The position numbers and the translations under genes are program-made. A stretch of 62,690 nucleotides of DNA from Psychromonas antarctica (lineage in GTDB: Bacteria > Pseudomonadota > Gammaproteobacteria > Enterobacterales > Psychromonadaceae), in NCBI RefSeq assembly GCF_022267535.1, contig NZ_JAHNZV010000015.1, positions 1 through 62,690 of the forward strand, read 5' to 3'. This document shows, one piece after another, positions 30,069-39,574 of this stretch (positions are counted from its first letter, which is position 1; each line of letters begins with the position of its first letter). A model generated the notes under the pieces. It made no database searches. It saw nothing but the letters and a program-made list of their open reading frames with translations, and had not been told where the DNA came from.

Positions 30069-31216
30069 CATAAACAATAATTTATATTAATTATTTAACA
30101 TGCTTATGTAGATGACTCAGGTTATTTTTTGTAAAAAGATTAAAACCACTACCACAGATGACACGGAGAAAAACTAACATACTAAAATATAAGATAATTA
30201 TTATTTTTTATGTTTTTCTCTGTTTTCCCTCATTTTACTCTGTGGTGCAATTTTTTGACGTGTTTTTATCTTTTCCCATTTTTACCTGAGTTAAGTGCAT
30301 AAGCATGTTATTTAATTAAAAACCGGTTCAATGATGCCCTTGGGCTGGTTTTTATAAAATCACGAATAGTCAGAGACTGATAAATTTCGACACCTTTTCT
30401 TGATTACCCTTGTGGTAATGACCATCACCGCAAGTGGCACATATTTAGGGTCAAGATAAATCCTCTTTTTTTAAACATCCAAGCTTACTGATGTCATCCG
30501 CTCAATGGTAATAGTTGCCGTACCGATATTTTGCACACGCAAACACATTTTAAGATGCGGGCTGATTTCTGTAAAATTTTAACTAATTGATATTTATGTC
30601 AATTGCGTTTCCATTATCCCGAGTTGAGGTTAAATAGATAGACCCATACAAAAAATCAAACTAAAGCAAACTTATTTGCACCCCATAAGTGCAATGCAGA
30701 GCGTGAACGCACCATTACTCGGTCAAGGTCTAACAATTTTAGTCTTTAGATGGAGAGATAATGAGTAGATTTGGTATGAGAAAAAACAGCGGAATATCTT
30801 TCTAGGACAGGAGTCTGACGTTGACGACAATACTGACTTTCTCAGTTATAGTCATTAAGAAATCATCTACTTACAGGGTGAAAAATGCCGCTATTTAAAA
30901 GACTGTAGTGAATAACATTGGAAGGCGGAATGAGTCACGATGGAAAATGGGATGGCTTATTTCAAAACCCAAAAGAGACGTATTTGATAGTGTCAAACTC
31001 GGAGGCTAATTTGCAGCAATGATCTTATTAATACTCGACAAGCTTAGCGGATAAATTATTAGCACTGCTAATGACGTAGTATGGACTCTGCTTATGTGGT
31101 CAGTAAATTGATTACAACTAATATCAGTAAGTATCTGCTTTAATGCCCTTTTTATAAAGAGGGCATTATTCAGTTTTCAGCAATATCCTTAGGCAGAAGC
31201 ATAAAGAAGGCGCTCA
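30069..31216. other. Long intergenic region with an inverted-repeat element
   Basis: No intact gene is visible. At 30150-30247 a roughly 100-bp element has complementary ends (ACCACAGA...GAGAAAAAC against GTTTTTCTC...TCTGTGGTG), similar in wording to the 124-bp repeats at 52691. On the minus strand, about 30475-30580 reads TEISPHLKMCLRVQNIG then TATITIERM, which looks like a fragment of a lost protein. At 31141-31168 there is a hairpin (AATGCCCT / AGGGCATT). The rest shows nothing recognisable. Confidence 0.45.
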
Positions 31217-31402
31217 TTAGTTATAACCGAGAATAAATTCAGGCGTTACAACGTCAGTTATCAGCGTTTCATGCGATGAATTGAATTTTTTTTCACGCAC
31301 TTTTTCTTCTGTATTGAATTGCTCAAGTTGAAAGGCTAAATGGTTAGTACAATCATTTAACAATGTTGTTTTAAATGTGTGAGGCTTTTTTTTCTCAGGC
31401 AT
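31217..31402 (-). CDS. Small hypothetical protein
   Basis: A 61-residue charged, soluble protein I do not recognise. It begins MPEKKKPHTFKTTLL and contains no membrane segment or cysteine pair. The case for a real gene is the strong ribosome site: AAGGAGTC ends five bases before the ATG. No homologous family is named here. Confidence 0.45.
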   Translation of the reverse strand: MPEKKKPHTFKTTLLNDCTNHLAFQLEQFNTEEKVREKKFNSSHETLITDVVTPEFILGYN

Positions 31403-31646
31403 ATTTGACTCCTTATGATTAATATTTCTGCAGCGATAAAAACGTGCTATTTTTCGCTACTGTGGCTAATGTATTGATAGTATAATGACTATTATTTATT
31501 TGCATCTACCTACTTACCTTGCATCATTAATGCCAAATAATTCAATAAATAAAACTCTAAATAGTTATCTCTTTTTACGGCGGCAAATTGTAGCCTTTTT
31601 CGTGTAAACAAAGCAATTTAAAGGTGCCGTTTTATTTACTTTAATG

Positions 31647-32414
31647 TTAATAAAAAAGTAACTTAACACTCATCACAATTGAAGTGGTGACAATTAGTGG
31701 GCGGATAATTTGGCTACCTTTCGTCACCACTAATTGCGATCCTAACGTGGCACCGAGTCCCTGTCCCACCAGCATAATGCCGCCGAGTAACCATAATACA
31801 TGGCCGCCCAGTGCAAAAAAGAGAAGTGCAGCAATATTACTAGAAAAAGTTAGTACGCGCGCGTGCGCCGTGGCTTTCATTAGTCCATAACCGGCTAACG
31901 AAACAAAAGCGAGCGTATAAAAGCTGGCGATACCCGGGCCAAAGAAACCATCATAAAACCCCAAACAAATTGCCGCACTAAATGAAAACAGCGTAGTTGA
32001 TAAAAGTTGCTGTTTATCCTGCTCTGTGGTTTTCTTCGCAAAGAGAAAATAAGCCGCTATTCCCAACACTAAAAAAGGTAAAAAAGACTGCATTATATGT
32101 GCATCAATCTGTTGCACACTAATAGTACCAAGCGCACCGCCAGCAAAAGCACAGATGATTGGTAATTTTATCTGATTTAAGTTAATCAGACCTTTACGCA
32201 CATAATAATAACTTGCAAAAAAACTGCCGCCACATGCTTGTAATTTATTAGTCGCTAAGACAACCTATGGTGGCAACCCAACCCACATCAATGCGGGAAT
32301 ACTGAGTAGCCCTCCACCTCCTGCGACTGCATTAATAAAACCCGCTAAGATTGCTACAAAAAAAAGTATAACCGCTGCTTCAGGGGATGTGCCTAAGAGC
32401 ACTTGAAAGTCCAT
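31647..32414 (-). pseudogene. yfcA: yfcA-type TSUP (TauE/SafE) permease interrupted by one amber codon
   Basis: A TSUP-family membrane permease (sulfite/organosulfonate export type) collinear with E. coli YfcA over its whole length, broken only by an in-frame TAG at 32265-32267. Upstream: MDFQVLLGTSPEAAVILFF and GGGGLLSIPALMWVGLPP. Directly after the TAG, still in frame: VVLATNKLQACGGSFFAS, then FYDGFFGPGIASFY and MKATAHARVLTFSSNIAAL. A CAG-to-TAG change at a position that is often Gln in relatives would explain it. Nothing else is damaged, so the mutation is recent, or suppressed, or a sequence error. Confidence 0.85.
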
Positions 32415-32618
32415 TTTTGTTCCGTTTAATAATGAATTGGGCGGGTACTTTAATCTCACTTTAATGACCATGCAAAGGAGTTATATTCGGCCTAGGGTGA
32501 GCGAAACTCACAGTCTAAAAAGTATCAAAATTCGTCTAGTTTCTCGGTACTAAAGAGGGTATATTTATTGCCAGACAGTCTCACTGAAATGTACTTTTTT
32601 TATTCTCGATGGATGCCA

Positions 32619-33536
32619 ATGTACCCTAATTTACCACCTCTAAATGCATTACGATCATTTGAGTCTGCGGCTCGCAATGTCAGTTTCACCCGAGCAGCGA
32701 GTGAACTCTTTGTTACCCACGGAGCGATCAGTAAGCAGGTGAAAATATTGGAGGAGCATTTGGGAATAACCCTATTTTTACGACAGCATTGTAAATTGCT
32801 TTTAACTGATGAAGCTAGGCTTTATCTGCCCCATGTACAAACTGCGTTGCAAACGATTAGTAATGCAACACTTGCTTTGCAGTCTCAGCCATTACGTCTG
32901 CAAAGTTTGTCTGTGAATGTGTTGCCCAGTTTAACCATTAGTTTATTAATCCCACGCTTAGGCGATTTTAAGTCTCGCTATCCCAATCTTTATGTTGATC
33001 TGTCGAGCAGTGATCTACCCGTTGATTTTTCTAAATGCGAATATGATGTAGTGATTCGCAGTGCGACTTCGCATCCTCAAGGGGTCAATGCTATTAAATT
33101 AATGGATGAAGATTTATGTCTTGTGTGCTCTCCCCGTGTCGCTGAGCAAATGCAATCCCTTGACGACATTAATAAAATGACGCTGTTAAAACACACTTTA
33201 CGGCCTAAATTGTGGCAAGCGTGGGCAAAGGAAGTTAATGTACAAATCACCACGGATAAAAAATATGGCATGGCGCATTTCAGTATGTTACTGCAAGCGG
33301 CCGTAAACGATATGGGGGTAGCATTAATACCCCGTACTTTTATTGAAAAACAGTTAGCAGATGGCAGCCTAGTGATCCCCTTTTCCGCGCCTTTTATTAG
33401 CCCCTATTGTTATTATCTGTTAATGCCCAATTCCACCAATCAGTCTTTTAAAGTACAAGCATTTATTGATTGGATCCTCGAGATATTTGCCCCCTACCGA
33501 AATTATCCTCAACTTATGGCTAAAGCAGTGGTTTAA
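32619..33536 (+). CDS. LysR-family (GcvA-like) transcriptional regulator
   Basis: About 305 residues. LNALRSFESAARNVSFTRAASELFVTHGAISKQVKILEEHLGITLFLR is the LysR winged HTH in the GcvA/AmpR style (PPLNALRxFEAAAR). The remaining 200 residues are the periplasmic-binding-like effector domain. It diverges from yfcA with a 200-base gap, so it may control that gene. Start uncertain: in-frame ATGs at 32610 and 32619, and the frame runs further upstream. Confidence 0.88.
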   Translation: MYPNLPPLNALRSFESAARNVSFTRAASELFVTHGAISKQVKILEEHLGITLFLRQHCKLLLTDEARLYLPHVQTALQTISNATLALQSQPLRLQSLSVNVLPSLTISLLIPRLGDFKSRYPNLYVDLSSSDLPVDFSKCEYDVVIRSATSHPQGVNAIKLMDEDLCLVCSPRVAEQMQSLDDINKMTLLKHTLRPKLWQAWAKEVNVQITTDKKYGMAHFSMLLQAAVNDMGVALIPRTFIEKQLADGSLVIPFSAPFISPYCYYLLMPNSTNQSFKVQAFIDWILEIFAPYRNYPQLMAKAVV

Positions 33537-33763
33537 TTAAATTTTCTTGAAATCGATTTTCCCGCGCGCAAATGACATGACAACTTTAACAGGGATAATT
33601 TAGGTGGCAGACGCCTAAGGGGGAGCAAAGCAAGTGAAATTATTATCCCATCCTAGAAACATTAGCAGTGTATTCTCTGCATTCATTTTTCACATGCATT
33701 GACCCCTAAATGACCTTTTTAACAACGATTCTATGTACCCATATAGTACAACTTCGGTTTAAA

Positions 33764-33794
33764 TTGACATAAATCATACAAAAAGTGCTATAAT
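33764..33794 (+). promoter_or_regulatory. Probable sigma-70 promoter of proB
   Basis: A perfect TTGACA (33764-33769) and perfect TATAAT (33789-33794) separated by 19 bases, about 180 bases before the proB ATG. The spacer is longer than optimal. The rest of 33537-33975 shows no gene. Confidence 0.55.
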
Positions 33795-33975
33795 ATCGCT
33801 TCTGAATAAGTTCGGTTCTCTCTACGTTCTTATTTTGCTCTCAATTTGTGCTTGATAACATTCGCCTATAAAATGCCAGTTTTACAAGCCAAACATCGTT
33901 TATAAAATAATTATCTACAGCAGCAAATCGTTTTACTCTCGCGATAGCGTTGTCACACCAAAAAAATGAGGAAAT

Positions 33976-35106
33976 ATGAAAAATCGTCAATGGAAACGCG
34001 TTGTATTAAAAGTTGGTAGCTCACTAATAGCACCAGACAGAAAAGGATGCAGCTCCCGTTATCTCTTACATATTGCTAAGTTTATACTGCAATGTCGGGA
34101 TCTAGAAATACAGGTTATCCTTGTTTCTTCAGGTTCGGTTGCAGCGGGTGCTCACTTTTTTGGCAATATAGAAAAACCGACTGTGGCAATAAAAAAAGCC
34201 ATGGCCGCAGCAGGACAAAATGAGATGATGGCATCTTGGAACCGTTTTTTTGATTTCCCATCGGCACAAATTTTATTGACCCATGGTGATCTGCAGGACA
34301 AGGAACGTTATGACAGTATTCGCGAGACCATCTTTGCGTTACTTGAACATGGCATTTTACCCGTTATTAATGAGAACGACACCGTGACCACCGATGCGTT
34401 AAAAGTGGGTGATAACGATAATCTTTCAGCAATGGTTGCGGCGGCGGCAGATGCCGATGCACTTATTATCTGTTCAGATGTAGATGGCTTATATGATAAA
34501 AACCCTCATACCTGCAAAGATGCAACAATGATTAAAGAAGTGTGCAATATTGATGAGGCCATTTATGCAATGGCGGGCGGAGCAATGGAGGATGGAGTCG
34601 GCACTGGCGGAATGCAAACCAAGATAGAAGCTGCTGAGAAAGCCACCTCACACGGCATCCGGACTTATATTGTTAATGGCTTCAAGGAAAGCTCATTTGA
34701 ACTATTGATGAATGGTACTAATCCTGGAACAGTATTCACCGCTTATGATCTACCGATGCAGGAAAACTTGCATTGGATGACTCACACTTCAAAAGCACAA
34801 GGTGAATTAGTTATTGAGTCTAATTTTGATCATCCGATTGATGAACATAGTGAACAATTTACCAGCGATGAAATAGTGGAAGTACGCGGGAATTTCTCCG
34901 AGGGAGACATTATTTTAGTAAGTACTGAAGATGGCAAACATTTCGCTAAGGCGAAGGCTAATTACAGCAGTTCTTTGCTAAACTTTATCACGACCCAAGA
35001 GGGAGATGAAGACAGCAACGAATTCCGTCATCAAACTGGGCCTATTATTTCCGACGAAAACATTGCTGTTTTAGAACAAGAAGAACAATGGGAAACCGAT
35101 ACTTAA
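33976..35106 (+). CDS. proB: Glutamate 5-kinase
   Basis: First step of proline synthesis: ATP-dependent phosphorylation of glutamate. 376 residues. RVVLKVGSSLIAP is the N-terminal kinase loop; VSSGSVAAGAHFFG, PVINENDTVTTDALKVGDNDNLSA and GTGGMQTKIEAAEKA are amino-acid kinase signatures. The C-terminal 110 residues are a PUA domain. proA normally follows proB, but here mrcB follows, so proA must be elsewhere or this is a second copy. The RBS is GAGGAAA. Confidence 0.92.
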   Translation: MKNRQWKRVVLKVGSSLIAPDRKGCSSRYLLHIAKFILQCRDLEIQVILVSSGSVAAGAHFFGNIEKPTVAIKKAMAAAGQNEMMASWNRFFDFPSAQILLTHGDLQDKERYDSIRETIFALLEHGILPVINENDTVTTDALKVGDNDNLSAMVAAAADADALIICSDVDGLYDKNPHTCKDATMIKEVCNIDEAIYAMAGGAMEDGVGTGGMQTKIEAAEKATSHGIRTYIVNGFKESSFELLMNGTNPGTVFTAYDLPMQENLHWMTHTSKAQGELVIESNFDHPIDEHSEQFTSDEIVEVRGNFSEGDIILVSTEDGKHFAKAKANYSSSLLNFITTQEGDEDSNEFRHQTGPIISDENIAVLEQEEQWETDT

Positions 35107-35322
35107 TAACTATCCTCACCAATAAAGCGCTATCTAAGCATAATAATAAAGGGAATAATAAAGTTGATTAGTATTGCCTGTTGAGACCGCTTTTTGGAGT
35201 CGGAATAGAGATCCCAGCAACTAATGAATTGTTAGTTGCCATTTTCTTGCGCGCTAATGGAGCGTGGCACTAACACCTTTGCTATCCTTTAAGTTCCCCC
35301 GACCACGTAGACAAACTTATAA

Positions 35323-35358
35323 CCGAGCTCACTGAATATACAATTTCAGTGAGCTCGG
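35323..35358. promoter_or_regulatory. 14-bp inverted repeat next to the mrcB promoter region
   Basis: CCGAGCTCACTGAA and TTCAGTGAGCTCGG form a perfect 14-bp stem with an 8-nt centre, followed four bases later by TATAAT (35362-35367). It could be a proB terminator lacking a U-tract, or an operator overlapping a promoter for mrcB. Confidence 0.45.
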
Positions 35359-35448
35359 GTATATAATGCAGTTGTTTCCTCAAAAGAGATCCACAAGACG
35401 ACACGCAGCTTTTTGTCCTTAAAAATAATCAATAATAAAGAGGTCTAT

Positions 35449-37716
35449 GTGAACAATAAAGATAAGCCGCAACGTTTAGCAACCTATTGGAAGTTGCTGA
35501 TCGTAATAGTTGTACTTGGATCAACGGCAGTTATTTACCTCGATGCAACAATTCGCTCTACTTTCACTGGTAAAAAATGGTCAATTCCCTCTATCGTGTA
35601 CGCGCGCCCGTTAGAAATATACGTAGGTGCACCATTAACCATTGTAGATTTAAAGGCAGAGCTGAAACAGTTGAATTACCACTTTGTATCACGCGTTAGC
35701 AAACCCGGTGAAGCGACGGGCAGCAATGAAAAAGTCGTTATTTACACCCGCGGATTTCAATTTAGTGATGAGCTAGAGCCGCCACGAAAAGTAACACTGA
35801 CACTCGATAATGGAACGGTCTCCCAGCTTAGTAGTGATGATAACAGCAGTTTACTGCGTCTTGAGCCGGTGGTTATTGGCGGCATTTATCCGGCTCACCA
35901 TGAAGATCGTCTACTAGTCAAACTATCAGAAGTTCCCCTCACACTGCAAGAGATGTTAATTGCCGTTGAAGATGATGGTTTTTATGACCATTATGGTATT
36001 TCCTTACGTGGCATCGCACGCGCATTCATCGCGAATATAAAAGAGGGAGGCATTTCTCAAGGTGCCTCAACGCTGACTCAGCAGCTAATTAAGAATTACT
36101 ACCTGAGTTCCGAACGCACCTTATCGCGCAAGGTGCAGGAAGCAGTGATGGCTTTGCTACTAGAGCTGCACTTTGATAAATCGGAAATTCTTGAAGGTTA
36201 TATTAATGAGATTTACCTTGGCCAAGATGGACCTCGTGCTATCCATGGGTTTGGCCTAGCCAGTCAATATTATTTTCAACGTCCGCTTGCTAACTTATCG
36301 ATTGCACAGCAGGCTTTGCTGGTGGCTATCGTACGCGGGCCAAGTTATTACAATCCGTGGCGCAATCCAGAACGGCTGAGACTGCGCCGTAATTTAGTGT
36401 TAGATATAGCGGTACGTAAAAAGCAGCTTACGCCAATACTGGCCGAGCAAGCAAAGAGACAGCCTTTAGGTATGGATCAGCGCACCACCAACCACAGTAA
36501 ACGCTACCCCGCTTATTTAGATCTAGTACGCCGTCAACTGCAGGACAACTATCAAGCGGATCAGTTAAGCTCTAGCGGCCTTTCTATTTTTACCTACTTT
36601 GATCCACTGATTCAGGAAAATGCAGAATCGGTGTTAGCAACAGCGATCGCAAAACACAAAGCAGATGGAGAAAATAGTAAACTTGAAGGTGCAGTTATAA
36701 TAACCCGGCCCAATACAGGTGCGGTGGTCGCGGTTGTCGGCGGCCGAGATGCTCGCTATGCTGGCTTTAATCGGGCTCTTGATGCACACAGACCAGTAGG
36801 TTCACTGATAAAACCGGCGGTATTTTTAACTGCTCTGGAGCAGTCCGACAAGTATAATTTGGCGACCCTTTTAGATGATGGGCAATATACACTCACACAG
36901 AAAAATGGCGATAGTTGGTCCCCGCAAAATTATGATCATAAAGATCATGGTGAGGTTCTGTTATACCAAGCACTGGCGCACTCTTATAACCAAGCAACAG
37001 CGCGTCTGGGTAATGCATTAGGGTTAGATAATTTAGTCGATAGCATTCATCGATTAGGTTTCGAACGGCAAATTCCAGCGCTCCCAGCAATCACCCTAGG
37101 CGCCCTCGATATGGCACCGATTGAAATTGCACAGATCTACCAAACTCTCTCCGCCGATGGTTTTTACACCCCGTTGCTGGCGATCAATAACGTCATGAGC
37201 GCAGATAAAAGTGAATTAAAACCTTATCCCCTACAAGTCGAACAACGCTTTGATGGTAAATCCATTTATCTGCTGCGCCATGCATTACAGGCAGTTACCC
37301 ACGAAGGTACGGCGAGATCATTGCAATGGCGGCTCCCTGATTTTGCAGTTGCAGGAAAAACCGGTACAACGGATGATTTACGTGATAGTTGGTTTGCAGG
37401 TTTTTCCGGTGATCTACTGGCCGTGGTTTGGCTGGGCAGAGATGATAATCAAAGTATTGGTTTAACCGGATCAAGTGGCGCATTGCCGATCTGGGCACAG
37501 ATATTCAAAGAAAGATCGCGCCTGCCACTACAAAATTTACCCCCTGCCGATATTGTTATTGGCTGGGTTGATCCTGAAACTGGAAAAGGCAGTCAGGAAG
37601 CCTGTGCAAATGCCATTCCATTACCTTTTATTGCCGGAACAGCGCCGTCGGAAGAGATCCGCTGTCGTCGAGGCGTTGACCAAGTGATCGACTGGTTTCG
37701 TGATTTAGTTCAGTAA
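35449..37716 (+). CDS. mrcB: Bifunctional penicillin-binding protein 1B
   Basis: Class A PBP that polymerises and cross-links peptidoglycan. About 755 residues. An N-terminal membrane anchor (LLIVIVVLGSTAVIYLDATI) precedes a UB2H domain. The GT51 glycosyltransferase has VEDDGFYDHYGISLRGIARA and GASTLTQQLIKNYYLS. The transpeptidase has RPVGSLIKPAVFL (SxxK serine), SYNQATARLG (SxN) and GKTGTTDDLRDSWFAG (KTG). I choose GTG 35449, with AAGAGG five bases upstream; the longer frame uses a TTG start with no ribosome site. The next gene is a small lipoprotein. Confidence 0.94.
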   Translation: MNNKDKPQRLATYWKLLIVIVVLGSTAVIYLDATIRSTFTGKKWSIPSIVYARPLEIYVGAPLTIVDLKAELKQLNYHFVSRVSKPGEATGSNEKVVIYTRGFQFSDELEPPRKVTLTLDNGTVSQLSSDDNSSLLRLEPVVIGGIYPAHHEDRLLVKLSEVPLTLQEMLIAVEDDGFYDHYGISLRGIARAFIANIKEGGISQGASTLTQQLIKNYYLSSERTLSRKVQEAVMALLLELHFDKSEILEGYINEIYLGQDGPRAIHGFGLASQYYFQRPLANLSIAQQALLVAIVRGPSYYNPWRNPERLRLRRNLVLDIAVRKKQLTPILAEQAKRQPLGMDQRTTNHSKRYPAYLDLVRRQLQDNYQADQLSSSGLSIFTYFDPLIQENAESVLATAIAKHKADGENSKLEGAVIITRPNTGAVVAVVGGRDARYAGFNRALDAHRPVGSLIKPAVFLTALEQSDKYNLATLLDDGQYTLTQKNGDSWSPQNYDHKDHGEVLLYQALAHSYNQATARLGNALGLDNLVDSIHRLGFERQIPALPAITLGALDMAPIEIAQIYQTLSADGFYTPLLAINNVMSADKSELKPYPLQVEQRFDGKSIYLLRHALQAVTHEGTARSLQWRLPDFAVAGKTGTTDDLRDSWFAGFSGDLLAVVWLGRDDNQSIGLTGSSGALPIWAQIFKERSRLPLQNLPPADIVIGWVDPETGKGSQEACANAIPLPFIAGTAPSEEIRCRRGVDQVIDWFRDLVQ

Positions 37717-37777
37717 TAGCATCCAACCCTTTGCCCTGCGTTTAAAGACAGTATTTAATTAATAGAATGGCTATAAA

Positions 37778-38245
37778 ATGAGAAAAACAATGAATTTAAT
37801 AAAACAGCTACCCCTTATTTGCCTACCTTTTGTGTTGCTGGCATGCGCAACGCGTCCAACAGTAACGCCGATTTCGCAGCCAACGACACCACTGCCAGAG
37901 CAAACAACTCGCCCTACAGATACGGCACCGGTCATCAAGCAAGTGCAGCCGTCACCAGTGGATAACGTCGCCAAAGCCCCCGCAGCGGTGATCTCATTAT
38001 TAAAGCGTGCCGAACAACAAACACTCAATGGCAATAACTCAGCAGCACAAGCATCTTTAGAGCGAGCAATTCGAATCGCCCCGCGCTACCCCGAAAGTTA
38101 TTATCGTTTAGGCGAACTGCATTATCAGCAAGGTAGTTATGCTTTAGCACGCAGCCTTGCGCAAAAAACGCTTAGCTTAGGCGCTGATGGTTGGCTGCGC
38201 AAACAAGCGCTAAAACTAGTAGAGCAAGCTTCGTTAGACTATTAG
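37778..38245 (+). CDS. TPR lipoprotein downstream of PBP1b (LpoP-like candidate)
   Basis: 155 residues. The signal ends in the lipobox LLACAT, so the protein is lipid-anchored. A Pro/Thr-rich linker (about 25-70) leads to a TPR-type repeat region (LLKRAEQQTLNGNNSAAQASLERAIRIAPRYPESYYRLGELHYQQGSYALARSLAQKTLSL). In Pseudomonas, the TPR lipoprotein LpoP is encoded with the PBP1b gene and activates it; position and architecture suggest the same here. This role is inferred. Confidence 0.75.
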   Translation: MRKTMNLIKQLPLICLPFVLLACATRPTVTPISQPTTPLPEQTTRPTDTAPVIKQVQPSPVDNVAKAPAAVISLLKRAEQQTLNGNNSAAQASLERAIRIAPRYPESYYRLGELHYQQGSYALARSLAQKTLSLGADGWLRKQALKLVEQASLDY

Positions 38246-38568
38246 CCGGGCAAACAACTCGCATATGAGATGCGACGTAATAGCACGTATTTTGACACTG
38301 TTACTATTAAAATAAAAACACCACGAGAGAAGTATTAACCTTTTTTATCTGCGCTTTAACTGAGCATCGAGTGAACAGACGTTAATAACCATCTCAATCT
38401 TGCTTATCAAAGGATGGCTAATGGCATCCTTATCAATTTCAATCGTTAACTTCTTCTCAATCAAATACCTTGCGACCATTAGTGCTCATTTTCAGAGCTT
38501 AAGTTTCTATAGTTACACGCATTAGTATCAAAAATTAGTTAGAGAACTAACAATCTATCTACAATTAT
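38246..38568. other. Intergenic region before the nifF control region
   Basis: No gene with a credible start. A minus-strand frame of 44 codons (38345-38479) reads plausibly (IEKKLTIEIDKDAISHPLIS) but has no ribosome site and may be a fragment. Confidence 0.3.
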
Positions 38569-38584
38569 TGTTATAAGCCTGACA
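38569..38584. promoter_or_regulatory. NifA upstream activator site before nifF
   Basis: TGTTATAAGCCTGACA is a perfect TGT-N10-ACA, about 100 bp upstream of the nifF sigma-54 promoter. Confidence 0.7.
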
Positions 38585-38685
38585 ATTGTACTTATTGTCT
38601 TAAATCATACCACCATAAAAACCTAACAACTTCAATATTAAATATAAAAATCAACAAGTTAAAAACACAGGCTTTTTATATGGGA

Positions 38686-38702
38686 AAGGCATGTATTGTG
38701 CA
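38686..38702 (+). promoter_or_regulatory. Sigma-54 promoter of nifF
   Basis: AAGGCATGTATTGTGCA has GG and GC 10 bases apart and a TGCA -12 half, 60 bases before nifF. With the NifA site upstream, it ties this second nif locus to the same regulator. Confidence 0.7.
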
Positions 38703-38761
38703 GCTCATAAAAACAATCAATAACAAGTCCGCTAACATGTAAACTGACTGGAGAATTAATT

Positions 38762-39298
38762 ATGGCTAAGACAGGTATTATATTTGCAACTGATACGGGT
38801 AAAACCCGCAAAATAGCAAAACAGATCTATCAAATATTAGATAGTGAGGATGTCGCTAAACCTATCAATATAAACCGTTGCTCCGTCGCAGATCTGCTCG
38901 AATTTGATAATCTGATTATTGGTACTCCGACCTTGGGCGAAGGCGCATTGCCGGGACTCTCTGTTGATTGTGAAGGAGAAAGCTGGGAAGAGATAGTTGG
39001 CAGCCTTGAAGAAGCCGATTTTAGCGGCAAAACTATCGCGCTTTTTGGTTTAGGTGATCAAGAAGGCTACCCCGATGAATTTGTTGATGCGCTGGGAGAA
39101 TTATACGATATCTTTTCCACCGCTGGCGCAACCTTTATTGGTCGCTGGCCGAATAAAGGTTATCAATTTAACAGTTCAACTGCCTTAGATGGTGACCAAT
39201 TTGTTGGCCTAGTGCTGGATCAGGACAATCAAGCAAGCTTAACAGATAGCCGCCTGAGCGAATGGATAAATATTATAAAACCTCAACTCGGTTTGTAG
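38762..39298 (+). CDS. nifF: Nif flavodoxin NifF
   Basis: Long-chain flavodoxin, electron donor to NifH. 178 residues. IIFATDTGKTRKIAKQI is the FMN phosphate loop; IIGTPTLGEGALPG is the first isoalloxazine loop and FGLGDQEGYPDEFVDAL the second; the long-chain insert follows (WPNKGYQFNSSTALDGDQFVGLVLDQDNQASLTD). Its nif promoter and downstream nifQ identify it as the nitrogenase flavodoxin rather than a housekeeping one. Confidence 0.93.
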   Translation: MAKTGIIFATDTGKTRKIAKQIYQILDSEDVAKPININRCSVADLLEFDNLIIGTPTLGEGALPGLSVDCEGESWEEIVGSLEEADFSGKTIALFGLGDQEGYPDEFVDALGELYDIFSTAGATFIGRWPNKGYQFNSSTALDGDQFVGLVLDQDNQASLTDSRLSEWINIIKPQLGL

Positions 39299-39354
39299 AT
39301 TTATAAATCCCACTGAAGGCGCAGCAAATGCAGTGCCTATTTGATCGGGGGGTC

Positions 39355-39540
39355 ATGCCTTTTACCAATGAGCAGATTTTATGCCCCCCTTTCTTTTCTT
39401 TCACCTTTCTCTTTTGTCGGGAAGAAACGCACCATTATTACCCCCCCCCCTATAAGCCCTTTAAAGTATTCCCGCCCAGCGAACTGTATCAACAATTAAA
39501 AAATAACTTTGGTAAGGCGAAAATGTTGGGCAATGCTTGA
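39355..39540 (+). CDS. Small unknown protein between nifF and nifQ
   Basis: A 61-codon frame from the ATG at 39355, preceded by a GGGGGG run. It is Pro/Phe/Tyr-rich (HHYYPPPYKPFKVFPPSELYQQLKNNFGKAKML). It contains a run of eleven C residues (39440-39450), a slippage-prone tract, so it may be frameshifted. I do not recognise a family. It lies in the nifF-nifQ-cowN unit without an obvious separate promoter. Confidence 0.4.
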   Translation: MPFTNEQILCPPFFSFTFLFCREETHHYYPPPYKPFKVFPPSELYQQLKNNFGKAKMLGNA

Positions 39541-39574
39541 GCATGAAAATTAAAATATAAAAAAGAGACTAACT

